Positions 33,071-41,673 of a stretch of DNA of 64,000 nucleotides are shown here, one piece after another. The notes below the pieces were generated by a model. That model did no database searches and was not told the origin of the DNA. It saw nothing but the letters and a program-made list of their open reading frames with translations. Source of the stretch: Bin87 sp965220055 (GTDB taxonomy: Bacteria; Chloroflexota; Dehalococcoidia; Lucifugimonadales; UBA3495); assembly GCA_965220055.1 (NCBI GenBank), contig CBDCPE010000004.1, forward strand, positions 2,480,001 to 2,544,000, in the 5' to 3' direction. The position numbers and the translations under genes were made by a program. Position 1 is the stretch's first letter. Each line of letters starts with the position of its first letter.

Positions 33071-33373
33071 TCAGTCCGACGAGGGCAGCTGCTTCGCCTC
33101 CTGCAACTCCATCGCCTCGCCGCTCAATCGCAGGTCGCATTTGCCCGCCTTGGTGATCAGGACGGACACGCTCCCGTCCGGAGAAGTCAGACGCTTGCCC
33201 ATGGTCACTTCCGGCGCGTCCCCCGCTGTGGTCGCATCGCCGAAATCGACGTTGGCCCCCTTGATCTGCAGGGGGATGTCCCCATCAGTCAAGTCGCCTT
33301 CACCGCTGGCCTTGCTGACGATCATCTCAGCGCCACCGGGGCCTACGTAACGTTGTCCAGTCTTCAGGTTCAT
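33071..33373 (-). CDS. Small hypothetical protein with repeated beta-strand pattern
   Basis: 100 aa, soluble. The N-terminus MNLKTGQRYVGPGGAEMIVSKASGEGDL, and later GKRLTSPDGSVSVLITKAGKCDLRLSGEAMEL, are two similar halves (GxRxxxPxGxxxxxxTKAGxxDLxxxG), suggesting an internal duplication. I know similar short proteins without assigned function that begin GKRYxCxxCGxExxVTK..G.G.L.CCG. Here most of the cysteines are missing and one is left (KCDL). No partner is evident; the gene is convergent with the luciferase-like gene and the palindrome lies between. Confidence 0.55.
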   Translation of the reverse strand: MNLKTGQRYVGPGGAEMIVSKASGEGDLTDGDIPLQIKGANVDFGDATTAGDAPEVTMGKRLTSPDGSVSVLITKAGKCDLRLSGEAMELQEAKQLPSSD

Positions 33374-33454
33374 CGCTGCCGGTACCTCATTAGTTGGCTA
33401 TGTGATGGCTGGGATTATAGTAAGCTCCGGCCCGGAGCGTCAACGCGCCAGCGA

Positions 33455-33483
33455 TTGACCGTTGAGTGACCCATGGGTAAAGT
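33455..33483 (+). promoter_or_regulatory. Promoter of the aquaporin leader
   Basis: TTGACC (33455-33460), 17-nt spacer, TAAAGT (33478-33483). Predicted transcript start near 33490, about 45 nt before the terminator-like hairpin and 70 nt before the aquaporin ATG. Confidence 0.5.
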
Positions 33484-33533
33484 CTAAATACCATGGTCTA
33501 CTATGGCGACACGGCGATACGTCGAGCCATTCG

Positions 33534-33558
33534 AAAGGGCGGAAAATCCGCCCTTTTT
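33534..33558 (+). terminator. Intrinsic terminator in the aquaporin leader (possible attenuator)
   Basis: AAAGGGCGGA, loop AAA, TCCGCCCTTT then TT: 10-bp GC-rich stem with T-tract, ending 2 nt before the aquaporin ATG at 33561. There is no upstream plus-strand gene for it to terminate, only the promoter at 33455-33483, so it should act within the leader. Confidence 0.75.
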
Positions 33559-33560
33559 GT

Positions 33561-34262
33561 ATGCCTGTCGGTCGACCGCTCGCCAGGAAATTGTCCTTGC
33601 CCGCGCTAGCCCAACGGCTCCTTGCGGAAGTGGTGGGCACCGCTTTCTTGCTCATGGCTGTGATCGGCAGTGGCATCGCCGCCCAGCGACTCAGCCCAGG
33701 CGATGTCGGGCTGCAGCTGTTAGAAAACGCGGTGGCCACGGCCTTCGCGCTGATGGCCCTGATCTGGGCTTTCGGACCGGTTTCCGGCGCGCACTTCAAC
33801 CCGGCGGTGACCCTGGCTGATGTCGTGTTCCACGGTCGCTCGGTTCGCGAAGGTGTCGCCTACGTCGGGGCTCAGGTTGTCGGCGGTATCGTGGGCGCCG
33901 TCCTGGCCAACCTGATGTTCGCGTTGCCGCCGGTCACTTGGTCGACGAAGGTGCGCAGCGGCCCCGATCTGTGGCTCGCGGAGATCATCGCGACCCTCGG
34001 ACTGCTCTCCGTGATCTTTCTGATCCCGCGTCATCGAGCCGCGGTTATTCCGGTGGCGGTCGGCGCCTACATCGGGGCGGCGTACTTCTTCACTTCCTCC
34101 ACCAGCTTTGCCAACCCCGCCGTAACGGTCGCCCGGATGTTTTCGGACACCTTCGCCGGAATCTTACCTGCCTCCGCTCCGATCTTCATCGTCATGCAGT
34201 TGATCGGCGCCGGCCTCGCGATCGGTTTGGTGGTGCTCCTACGCGGTCGCCGGTTGGTCTGA
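33561..34262 (+). CDS. Aquaporin/glycerol-facilitator family channel (MIP)
   Basis: 233 aa, six membrane helices and two NPA loops: SGAHFNPAVT with N80 and SFANPAVTVARMFSDTFAG with N185. N-terminal LLAEVVGTAFLLMAVIGSGIA is the family's first helix. Short, with a compact LPPVTWST loop; resembles AqpS/AqpZ-like channels that pass water, glycerol or arsenite. ATG 33561 has no Shine-Dalgarno because the hairpin occupies that position; TTG 33594 or an upstream start (to 33462) are alternatives. No ars gene is nearby. The 3' end overlaps the convergent DUF429 gene by 24 nt. Confidence 0.87.
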   Translation: MPVGRPLARKLSLPALAQRLLAEVVGTAFLLMAVIGSGIAAQRLSPGDVGLQLLENAVATAFALMALIWAFGPVSGAHFNPAVTLADVVFHGRSVREGVAYVGAQVVGGIVGAVLANLMFALPPVTWSTKVRSGPDLWLAEIIATLGLLSVIFLIPRHRAAVIPVAVGAYIGAAYFFTSSTSFANPAVTVARMFSDTFAGILPASAPIFIVMQLIGAGLAIGLVVLLRGRRLV

Positions 34263-35123
34263 GCTGCCGGACCCGCCGCTTTTCGGTACGTAAATCCACC
34301 CTTCCAATTCGGCGTCTGCGAGCTCTTCCTCTTGGGGATAGTGAAAACGGGATCCGTCGTTGGCCCACGCCGCCGCGCCCACCGCCGCAACCACCGCGTC
34401 GAGGCAGTCGTCGTTGGCCCGGCAGGCCATCCGGACGTGGTCTAAATTGGGCAAGCCAACACCGGATGCCCGGGCCAGTCCGCCAAGGATTTCGTCACGC
34501 TTTTCCAACGCGCTACGGCCCTTCTTATAGCCCTTGAACGGCAGTCCAATCGATTTCAGAAACGCTCCCGGCATCAGTTCCAGGAGGGTCACTCTGTCTG
34601 ATGGGGGACCCGTCGGCTGCAGCGGCGGCACGTGCCACCGGCGCGTTCGCTCCTGGTGCCACCGATGCAGCATCCGTATCCCCTCGTAAGTCATTGGCAG
34701 CATGTTCGGGTTGACGGTGTGCAGGGGCGAATAGCTCTCCCGATGATGCGCGAAGTCACCGGCGCGCTTGGGTTCTCGTTCGAAGAGAGGCAATCCAGCC
34801 CGCTCGGCCACAAATTGGTCACGATTGGCGATGAAGCCGGTGGCTGTCAGTCCAGATACCACTTGCCAGATGTCGGTAATATCCCGCGGCGGTCGATTGG
34901 GGGACAGGAATTCGGCAAACGCCCGTGGAACTCCAAATGGGAAATCCAACGCGGCTACCGCCAGTGTCGGGACATTCGCCAGCATGTCGTAAAGGTCATC
35001 ACGCCGCACCGGTTGTACGCTGTCCAGCAGCAGAGCCCCGTCCCCGGTGAGATTACCCAGGGCGGCCCACGTGTTGCGGTCGTCCCGGTGGCCGCTGAAG
35101 TCAACGCCGATTATCGTGGTCAT
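34239..35123 (-). CDS. DUF429 family protein (RNase H-like fold)
   Basis: 294 aa, soluble. MTTIIGVDFSGHRDDRNTWAALG at the N-terminus carries the DxSG motif; VAALDFPFGVPRAFAEFL, RTRRWHVPPLQPTGPPSDRVTLLELMPGAFLKSIGLP and ANDDCLDAVVAAVGAAAWA supply the other acidic positions expected for the RNase H-like DUF429 fold. Family members have no settled biochemical role. It ends inside the aquaporin gene on the opposite strand (24-nt convergent overlap). It is the last clearly host-type gene before the IS island. Confidence 0.78.
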   Translation of the reverse strand: MTTIIGVDFSGHRDDRNTWAALGNLTGDGALLLDSVQPVRRDDLYDMLANVPTLAVAALDFPFGVPRAFAEFLSPNRPPRDITDIWQVVSGLTATGFIANRDQFVAERAGLPLFEREPKRAGDFAHHRESYSPLHTVNPNMLPMTYEGIRMLHRWHQERTRRWHVPPLQPTGPPSDRVTLLELMPGAFLKSIGLPFKGYKKGRSALEKRDEILGGLARASGVGLPNLDHVRMACRANDDCLDAVVAAVGAAAWANDGSRFHYPQEEELADAELEGWIYVPKSGGSGSSDQPATA

Positions 35124-35338
35124 CGTATAACGGGTCGCGCGTCATCACCGCCCGATGGCAGCGGCTTCACCAGTCTTAGGGCCGTGCAAAAATATGGGCG
35201 CAGACAGCAAGGGAAATTAGCAATGACGAATTCCGTCAAAACCACAAGAGATGGCAACATTACGAAAACCGTCCTGACCGGCGTACAAAAGTCGAGGCCA
35301 TAACGCTCTACCATGCGGAGGAAAAGACTCGGCAACTA
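35124..35338. other. Island border, no firm gene
   Basis: 215 nt between the DUF429 gene and IS630 copy 1. It contains a plus-strand 26-codon frame at 35223-35302 (MTNSVKTTRDGNITKTVLTG) with no family and then a few codons before the IS. Possibly the remnant of a gene cut by the insertion; not called. Confidence 0.3.
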
Positions 35339-35346
35339 GTACCGTT

Positions 35347-35997
35347 TCAATCTGATCTTGCAGGGTAGATATGTTGGAGCTTACGGCGAGCATCTTGGGT
35401 GGTAAACCGCCAGTCTATGGCTGATTTTGCTGCGTTGCGCTCGCGTTCGAGCGCCGCAACCTCTCGCCGCAGCTCCGGCTCATCGCTGATACGGCGGTTC
35501 AGACACCCTCTGCTGAAGACGCTCAACTCGATCTCAGCCATGTTCAGCCAGCTGCCGTGCGTGGGAGTGTAATGAAACTCGAGGCGTTGGGCGATGCGCC
35601 GAGCTTCGCCGGGCTCAAATGCTTCGTAGAGTGAGCCGAGCTTGTGGGTGTTGAGGTTGTCCAGTACCAGCCTGACCACCTCGGCATCGGGGTAGGCCTC
35701 GTCCACCAGCCACCGCATCTGGTACGCGAAGTCCACCGCAGTGCGGCGCTCGGTCACCGCCACATGTCTCCATCCACCCTTCGGCTCGCAGATCATGAAC
35801 AGGTTCCGTGTCCCGTTGCGCTGGTACTCGGTGTCATAGCGTGCCATCCGTCCGGGGGCAGCCGCCAGGGGCGGACGCACCTCCCCAGTCAATTGCCGGG
35901 AGGTCTCGTCGAAACACACTACCGGCCGCTCCGGATGGTACGCCTGTTGGTACAGGTCCAGCACGTCCTCCATCCGCGCCACGAACTCCCCGCTCAC
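35347..35997 (-). CDS. IS630 transposase, DDE half (copy 1)
   Basis: 216 aa, catalytic domain: VCFDETSRQLTGE (first D), EVVRLVLDNLNTHKLG (second D) and THGSWLNMAEIELSVFSRG (E) give the IS630-type D-D-E triad. It overlaps the N-terminal frame by 4 nt (GTGA). A T7 run at 36041-36047 (A7 in the mRNA) allows a -1 slip that fuses the halves into LKKNELKPWQKKEWCIPKVSG, the natural IS630 sequence. Confidence 0.92.
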   Translation of the reverse strand: MSGEFVARMEDVLDLYQQAYHPERPVVCFDETSRQLTGEVRPPLAAAPGRMARYDTEYQRNGTRNLFMICEPKGGWRHVAVTERRTAVDFAYQMRWLVDEAYPDAEVVRLVLDNLNTHKLGSLYEAFEPGEARRIAQRLEFHYTPTHGSWLNMAEIELSVFSRGCLNRRISDEPELRREVAALERERNAAKSAIDWRFTTQDARRKLQHIYPARSD

Positions 35998-36464
35998 CTT
36001 GGGGATACACCACTCCTTCTTCTGCCACGGCTTGAGTTCGTTTTTTTGAGCATCTGGCGCACCGTCTCCAGGGAGATGCTATCGGCAAACTCCAACTCCA
36101 CCACCTGGTCGGCCAACAACTGGAGTGTCCAGTGCGTGTGCCCTTCGGGCGCGGCGCTGCACGCAATGGCGATCAGGTGCGCTTCCTGCCTCCCGTCCAG
36201 CTTGCGCTCCTGGCCCGGCCGCGGTCGGTCATTGATGGCGGCCTCAAGTCCTTCCTCCACGTACCGCTTCCGTGCTCTGGCGACCGTGGCCGCGTTGACC
36301 AACAGCACATCGGCTATCTCACGGTCCCTAACCCCCTGGTCAGCCTTGAGCAGCGACAGCGCACGCTTCACGGTGCGCACTGACGCCTTGCCTCGCTGGG
36401 ACACCTCATTGAGACGGGAACGTTCGGCCTCGGTCAGTTCCACTTTATACTTGATGGCAGCCAT
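35994..36464 (-). CDS. IS630 transposase, helix-turn-helix half (copy 1)
   Basis: 156 aa. MAAIKYKVELTEAERSRLNEV, RTVKRALSLLKADQGVRDREIADVLLVNAATVARARKRYVEEGLEAAIND is the IS630 HTH (two helix-turn-helix units) followed by RPGQERKLDGRQEAHLIAIACSAAPEGHTHWTLQLLADQVVELEF. In frame 0 it ends in a short Arg/Ser tail after the A7 slip site. GAGGGAG precedes the ATG at 36464. Confidence 0.9.
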   Translation of the reverse strand: MAAIKYKVELTEAERSRLNEVSQRGKASVRTVKRALSLLKADQGVRDREIADVLLVNAATVARARKRYVEEGLEAAINDRPRPGQERKLDGRQEAHLIAIACSAAPEGHTHWTLQLLADQVVELEFADSISLETVRQMLKKTNSSRGRRRSGVSPR

Positions 36465-36548
36465 GGCTGGGCACTCCCTCACAGAAAGATCATGCCCAAG
36501 TATGGCTGCTTTCTTATATTCTTACAAATCTACCTGGCAACGGTACTA

Positions 36549-37189
36549 GGGGAGAACCTACCCATGAGCAAAAATCACGGCGCCCGGGACGTCGCAACCG
36601 CCACAACAAGAGCGGAGGATTCGGGAACCACTGCACACAACACCAGCCGCCCCCGGACTTCGAGGAACTACTGACAACCGACGCCGAAACCTACAAACAG
36701 GCTTGTTGGTCGCTGGCGAACTCGCACCCTACAGTACATGAACTCGGTGACATCATCACCATCGGAGGAACCTGCGAAGAACACGGGATGCACGAGTACA
36801 AGTTCAAACTCACCGAAACAAGCCTGAAGATCATAGCTCGTGCCACGACATGGAGACCTGCGGAGAAGCTAATGGCTTGCCCACAAATGTCAAAGAAAAA
36901 GCCAGCCCGAGAGCCTTCGGCGAGAGCGCAGACCCTACGACAAACGACGGCTACGGGTTACCTGAACAGGTGACGAGACAATGGATCGTGATGAATTCGG
37001 GACCAGACGAAGGTCTGGGAAACGTACCAATACCGACTGCGCACCGAGACGGGTTATTTACCCATGCAGAGTACGAACCAGCCTGTGACCATCTAACGGC
37101 CCGCCTCTCACCAGACGGCATAGGCGAGGAATGCAACTGCTACTACGACGAAAGCGTCCCTTGGAAACTGGTGGCATTCTCAGGTTAGG
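36549..37189 (+). pseudogene. Degraded coding remnants next to IS630 copy 1
   Basis: The stretch looks coding but is broken. A frame from ATG 36564 (MSKNHGARDVATATTRAEDS) stops at 36674. One base out of that frame, an open frame reads RRPGRRNRHNKSGG, CTQHQPPPDFEELLTTDAET, YKQACWSLANSHPTVHELGD, GGTCEEHGMHEYKFKLTETS and ends at 36971. A third frame, 36850-37188 (METCGEANGLPTNVKEKAS to VPWKLVAFSG, 112 aa), overlaps it. The pieces suggest one or two genes with frameshifts; the family is not recognised. Composition is AT-richer than the host. Confidence 0.45.
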
Positions 37190-37232
37190 ACCAACGGAAT
37201 CTGTGGACCGATGCCGAGAACCTTCTAGCCGG

Positions 37233-38483
37233 CTACGCCGCCCGCAGCATCCCAACAAGAGATACCTCAGGTTTGTACTGGACCATCCTCGCCAACGCCG
37301 TTGCGACGAACATCACCGCCGATAAAAGGAAGTGAAGTCCGGCTCGGTCTCGGCCCCGGCAAGTGTGGCTCTCAAACCAGCCGTTGCTGAACCACCAGCC
37401 AAAGAACCGCTCTACAGCCCAGCGCCTCCTGTAGAGCCGGTTCCAATGAGGCGACGCACGGCTGATCAGCCCGCCCAAGGTGTACGGGTCATCGTCGAAG
37501 GACTCCCACACCACATCGTCGCAGACCGTGTAACCCTTGAACGGTTCCTGCCGGCGGTAGCAACCATCAGCTGGACAGCGGAACCCGTGTAACCCGGCCT
37601 GCGAATCTGTGCCGATGAACTCCATGGCTTTGCCACCAAGGCACACGGGCTCCCCCTTCAGCGTGTGAACAGCCGACTTGGAACGGTTAGGCCGTTCGAT
37701 ACGCGGTATCAGCGCAGCCACATTCAACCCGTGACTGAACTCAACATTCTCTCGGCCGTCGTACCCTCTGTCAGCCAAGACGATGCTGGGGGCAAACCAA
37801 TCGTAGTCCCATTGGCATCGTGCGAGCAGCTTCCGCAGGAAGGGCGAGTCGTTCTCATTGGCAGGCGAAACAGCGAACGCTATCGGCAAATGCGTGGGCA
37901 CGTCCACCAGAGCGTGCACTTTCCATCCGTAAATCCAGATCATCCCGTCTGGCTCCTTGGAACGTGGATCGTGGACCTTGCCCCACGCGGCTTCTTGATC
38001 CCGGGTAGTTTCGTTGTTCGGATTGCAGTAAGCCGGGATTCCGGTGGAGTCGATGGCCAAGACCTTGCCGAAATCAGGCCGCAACTCGTGTACCGCGTTC
38101 GCCAATTCGACGAGCATATAGTGAACGACCCACGGGTTGGCTGCCAATTTGCCGAACACACGGGAAATGGTCGAACGGTGAGGTATCTGCATCCCTGTGG
38201 TCCAGCCACAAGCTGCCCGCAAGGCGGGGTCGTTTCGCAGTTTGTCCACCATGCCTTGGCGACCCTTGATGTCAAGGATGTACGCCACGAGGAAAGCCTT
38301 GACTATGGGGATGCGCGGATAGCGCGGTCGTCCTCTGCCTACGGCGAGACCATGTCCGGGATCGGGGCCGAACAGGATCTCGCAGGCCAGGTAATTGACC
38401 AGCGTAAGCACCCAGCCCAAATGGGCCAGGTCCGAATACGGTTGCGGCAAGACCGCGTTGCGATTATCATCGCAAGCGACCAC
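37233..38483 (-). CDS. IS4/IS5-superfamily DDE transposase
   Basis: 416 aa. N-terminal RPRYPRIPIVKAFLVAYILDIKGRQGMVDKL, PHRSTISRVFGKLA, then catalytic acids in VLAIDSTGIPAY (D), SIVLADRGYDG (D) and YRRRWAVERFFGWWFSN (E in a Y-x2-W-x-VE setting). GTG 38483 follows AGGAGAC by a few bases. Terminal inverted repeats were not delimited, so the element ends are open; the hairpins at 38660-38759 lie outside the likely right end. Transposase frame is intact. Confidence 0.85.
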   Translation of the reverse strand: MVACDDNRNAVLPQPYSDLAHLGWVLTLVNYLACEILFGPDPGHGLAVGRGRPRYPRIPIVKAFLVAYILDIKGRQGMVDKLRNDPALRAACGWTTGMQIPHRSTISRVFGKLAANPWVVHYMLVELANAVHELRPDFGKVLAIDSTGIPAYCNPNNETTRDQEAAWGKVHDPRSKEPDGMIWIYGWKVHALVDVPTHLPIAFAVSPANENDSPFLRKLLARCQWDYDWFAPSIVLADRGYDGRENVEFSHGLNVAALIPRIERPNRSKSAVHTLKGEPVCLGGKAMEFIGTDSQAGLHGFRCPADGCYRRQEPFKGYTVCDDVVWESFDDDPYTLGGLISRASPHWNRLYRRRWAVERFFGWWFSNGWFESHTCRGRDRAGLHFLLSAVMFVATALARMVQYKPEVSLVGMLRAA

Positions 38484-38828
38484 TTGGAGGTCTCCTTGCA
38501 GAAGGTGCTTCGGGGGTGGTTACCGGGGCCGAAGGAACAGCCAAAACCTTCGGCCTCACCGCTTTCTAGGGCTCGAAAATCCGCATCAAGCAGCCGCCCG
38601 GGCGGTGAGTTTCCACCTGCCCGGATTTTACTAGAATGGTACAGTCGGCACAAGGAATTTTGTCAGTTTCAAACCAATTGTTCGATTCTCCGATAACCAA
38701 TTGTCGGAAACTGACAACCGGTGGTTGGACGCCTACAGCTCGTGGTCTATTTCCGACAATTTGTGGTTGGAAATCACTGTACCCAGTGATAACATAATGC
38801 CCTGAACCCGGACACGAGGTAGATCATC
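38484..38828. other. Intergenic region with overlapping inverted repeats
   Basis: 345 nt without a gene. At 38660-38717 TTGTCAGTTTC pairs with GAAACTGACAA; at 38701-38759 TTGTCGGAAA pairs with TTTCCGACAA. The two pairs share GAAA (38707-38710) and cannot both form. AACCAATTGT occurs twice (38672-38681 and 38695-38704). Confidence 0.75.
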
Positions 38829-39020
38829 ATGGCGTACATCAAGATTGACGGCTACCTATGCGAGCGGTGCCTGCACCGCTGGGCGCCGAAACAACAGGGC
38901 ACGCCGGAGCCGAAGAACTGCCCGAGGTGCAAGAGTCCCTACTGGAACAAGCCACGCATGATGCCGTCCCGCGGCAATCCAGCATGGCTCAAGGATGACA
39001 CCAGACAATCAGCAGCGTGA
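38829..39020 (+). CDS. Small zinc-ribbon protein
   Basis: 63 aa. MAYIKIDGYLCERCLHRWAP and later NCPRCKSPYWNKPRM form a treble-clef/zinc-ribbon with two CxxC pairs (C11-C14 and C34-C37). The pattern GYxCxRCxHxW...CPxCxSPYWxxPR is widely seen in tiny proteins of toxin-antitoxin and mobile regions; I take it as a DNA- or RNA-binding accessory protein. ATG 38829 follows GAGGTAGATCATC. It lies 69 nt downstream of the overlapping inverted repeats and may be controlled by them. Confidence 0.7.
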   Translation: MAYIKIDGYLCERCLHRWAPKQQGTPEPKNCPRCKSPYWNKPRMMPSRGNPAWLKDDTRQSAA

Positions 39021-39122
39021 GAAGACAAGATCACTGGTGACGAGACCAAGAGTGTCCGACGTTGAAACCAGCACTGGCATGCTTGACCAGATAGCTAGGC
39101 GGGCCGTTGGTAGAGATGAAAA

Positions 39123-40400
39123 TTGGTAACCCCGCATGAGCAAATCGAAGAAGCGCAGGCGACGCTGATCACGATGGAGTTGGACCTCGATCTAATCAAA
39201 CGTGGTCCGGTACAAGATTCCACCGACGAGCACGTCGAGATGCTCGAGCAAATGATTCGGACACTCCGTAAGTCCATAGAAGACGAGATCACACAGGTAG
39301 CCCTACCCAGCCAGAGACACCACTTCGTCCCGAAATTTTACTTGGAGGCATGGGGCGATGCGCGCAAACCGCGGATGATCCACCTGTACAACATCCTCAA
39401 GGACGTTACTGCGTGTGGACCTTGGAAGGGTCAGTGTCAGCAACCCAATTACTATGGGCACATGGAAAGGAACGTCATGGGGATGCACGATCACAGATCG
39501 GCAAAAATCATCGGCAGAATCCGAGGAGACAGACAGCTACCAAAACGCCGGATATACAACGATCTATGGTTCTTGGATCTCATCCAATTCGTGGTTATGC
39601 AACGCTTCAGGGTACCAGCGCAGGCTGAGGACGCCAAGCGAACAGTAGAGGAATCGTTGTCTTGGGCTATCAAAGCCGCTGGCGTCCCCAGCAACGCCAC
39701 CATCGAGCAACCCATGCCCCAACTGACCAGCATCAAGCACGGTGTGGCAGCAATAGAGTACATGGACGACTTGAAGGCACACCTGATCGTGTCCGACACC
39801 GACGCGTTCCTCACAAGTGATAACCCCGTCTTCTTCTACAACCAATACAACCAAGATCTGCCTGGTAGCACCGCTAGTGTAGACTCACACGGATTCCAAG
39901 CTTTTTGCCCGCTTTCGCCCAAGATCGTCCTCGTACTCTACGACGGCAACGTGTACGAATTGAATGAAACCACAGCCAAGAGAGAACGTCGAAGTGTGGC
40001 TACTGACGCGGACGTCGCCCAACTGAACAGGATGCAAGCGGTGAACGCGGGAAAGTGCTTGTACGCCAGTGCGACTGGCGTTATCCAGACCGCGCCTAAC
40101 CTTATCCACGACATACAACACCTCGGCAACACCACCGACGTGCGAGTGTCTGCCAATCCAAACCTCTACGTGCGCGAAAGCGTGATGCGCAACATAGAAA
40201 TCGACCTGTCTTGTTTCCGTATCAGATGGTGCGCGCATACTCGTCCAGAATGGTGGAGGTTGCGTACCCACAGGCACGATCCGCCCGACGTGAAAGCGCG
40301 CTACGGTTGGCAAAAAGCCCTGTACGAGTATTCCGTCACGGGTGGCAGAGGAGAAATCAAGCCTCCACCAGGATGGGAACTGGTACCAATTTCAAAGTGA
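39123..40400 (+). CDS. DUF4238 domain protein
   Basis: 425 aa, soluble, AT-richer than host genes. The core begins SQRHHFVPKFYLEAWGD (DUF4238 signature: HxVPxxYLxxF), followed by HLYNILKDVTACGPWKGQCQQPNYYG, RRIYNDLWFLDLIQFVVMQRFRVP, FLTSDNPVFFYNQYN, FCPLSPKIVLVLYD and RNIEIDLSCFRIRWCAHTRP. An N-terminal coiled-coil-like segment (EEAQATLITMELDLDLIKRG) precedes it. The start is unsure: TTG 39123 keeps the coiled coil; ATG 39174 would drop it. Function unknown; DUF4238 genes are frequent in defence or mobile islands. Confidence 0.75.
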   Translation: MVTPHEQIEEAQATLITMELDLDLIKRGPVQDSTDEHVEMLEQMIRTLRKSIEDEITQVALPSQRHHFVPKFYLEAWGDARKPRMIHLYNILKDVTACGPWKGQCQQPNYYGHMERNVMGMHDHRSAKIIGRIRGDRQLPKRRIYNDLWFLDLIQFVVMQRFRVPAQAEDAKRTVEESLSWAIKAAGVPSNATIEQPMPQLTSIKHGVAAIEYMDDLKAHLIVSDTDAFLTSDNPVFFYNQYNQDLPGSTASVDSHGFQAFCPLSPKIVLVLYDGNVYELNETTAKRERRSVATDADVAQLNRMQAVNAGKCLYASATGVIQTAPNLIHDIQHLGNTTDVRVSANPNLYVRESVMRNIEIDLSCFRIRWCAHTRPEWWRLRTHRHDPPDVKARYGWQKALYEYSVTGGRGEIKPPPGWELVPISK

Positions 40401-40577
40401 GACACTACGGCAAGATCAAGATGACGGACACCATTCAACTAACAATTGAAGAAGGGATCCGACAGGGTCTGTTGACGTCAGGCACAGGTCCAAACTAATT
40501 ACCCGAAGAGGTAGAGCACAGCAACGCACAGACATACCGCGGCGGATTACCGCTATCCTGATGCTGACGCACAGCCC

Positions 40578-41591
40578 TTGAAGACTGACGGTAACAAAGC
40601 TGGAGTACCTGCCGAGGTTCCCTCCTCTGGTGCTCCCCACGCGAACGGCGCAGGCAAGTCTACCTTAGGCGACGCACTTTGGCTCGCGGTTCTGTGGATC
40701 ATCCTCACCGGCACCTGTTCGCTGTTCGCTGTCCCTGTGGCGATTGACGGCACACCTCTGGGGTCGTGGTTCTTGCCCGTAGTTGTTACCGCGGGAGTAC
40801 TCTCGCTGACGGTCGGTCCAGCCGCGACACTGCTGACTATTCAGCGCCTTAGTAGGCATCGAAAGAACGAAACGACTGAATCGAGCCGCTTGACGCGAAA
40901 GCAAAAGACGATTTGCACCATCACGTTGCTCCTATTGATCCCCTGCATATACTTGTCCGGAATCGGTGGACGGGAGCTTGACGAGTGGCGAAACAGCAGG
41001 AAAGCCGAGGCAGCTCAAGCACATTTCGCCGTTGCCAAGTTCTTGGATGGTGGTCCAGATTTCCACCATGACGCGCTCAACCAGACGCTGGCGGAACTCG
41101 AAGACGGTCGCAGGAAGCTGCAAGGAAATTGGGTCATACCCGCGGATGCAGGCCCAATTTCCGTCAACCTTTTCCGGGACCTCAATAGTTACCACCAGTG
41201 GCTGAATAGAACAGACGCGCTCGGCAGCGTCAACTGTGCAGCGCATGGACCCACTATCGCGATCCCGTTAGAGAAATCTCCCAGTGTGTCGGAAGGTGAC
41301 TACTACACGCGCACACCGGCGCACGAGGTAGTCCATGCCATGATGTGCCAGTCTCTTGGCCGGGAGAAGTTCCTGGAGATTCCTAGGTGGTTCCACGAGG
41401 GGGTAGCCGAGCACTACTCAGCGAAAGGCCTTCTGAGGATCAAATTGAGGGTGATGAACAGGGCAGGAGTTTGGCGAGCTAGGGATCAGTTGATTGAGTC
41501 CACCCGGTTCTGTGCCGGGGATTTCTATTCCTCCAGCACAAGCGAGATGTCAATCTTCTACGCTACCGCGCAGGAGTTCGTTGACAGACTA
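40578..41591 (+). pseudogene. Membrane-anchored gluzincin (peptidase MA-like), N-terminal part; gene split by IS630 copy 2
   Basis: 338 residues before the insertion. Three hydrophobic segments (ALWLAVLWIILTGTCSLFAV, WFLPVVVTAGVLSLTVGPA, ICTITLLLLIPCIYLSGIGG) precede an extracytoplasmic domain with zinc motif TPAHEVVHAMM (H249, E250, H253) and WFHEGVAEHYS (E274), as in peptidase_MA_2. The reading frame enters IS630 copy 2 at L338 (codon 41589-41591) and would stop at 41624. The rest of the gene continues after the element at 42802. Start uncertain (TTG 40578 or later). Confidence 0.82.
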
Positions 41592-41673
41592 GTACCGTTG
41601 CCAGGTAGATTTGTAAGAATATAAGAAAGCAGCCATACTTGGGCATGATCTTTCTGTGAGGGAGTGCCCAGCC

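Larger units (their letters stand above)
35339..36546 (-). mobile_element. IS630-family insertion sequence, copy 1
   Basis: 1208 bp with imperfect terminal inverted repeats beginning GTACCGTT, flanked on both sides by TA (35337-35338 and 36547-36548), the IS630/Tc1 target duplication. Encodes a transposase in two overlapping frames on the minus strand. It matches copy 2 (41592-42799) over its full length; I found one protein difference (R versus C in FSRGCLNRRIS). Inverted relative to copy 2. Confidence 0.93.

Noticed and set aside
34720..34742. aggggcgaatagctctcc as another member of the palindrome family
   Set aside because: Lies inside the DUF429 gene and has no matching second arm.
34632..35303. 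223-codon plus-strand frame over the DUF429 gene
   Set aside because: Antisense to a clear gene and without any family pattern.
38660..38700. tRNA T-arm around ttcgattc
   Set aside because: Flanks do not form the 5-bp T stem and no acceptor, D or anticodon stems are present.
36547..41591. Composite transposon bounded by the two inverted IS630 copies
   Set aside because: Copy 2 sits within the metallopeptidase gene, whose C-terminal part lies outside the putative transposon, and each copy has its own TA duplication, so they inserted independently.
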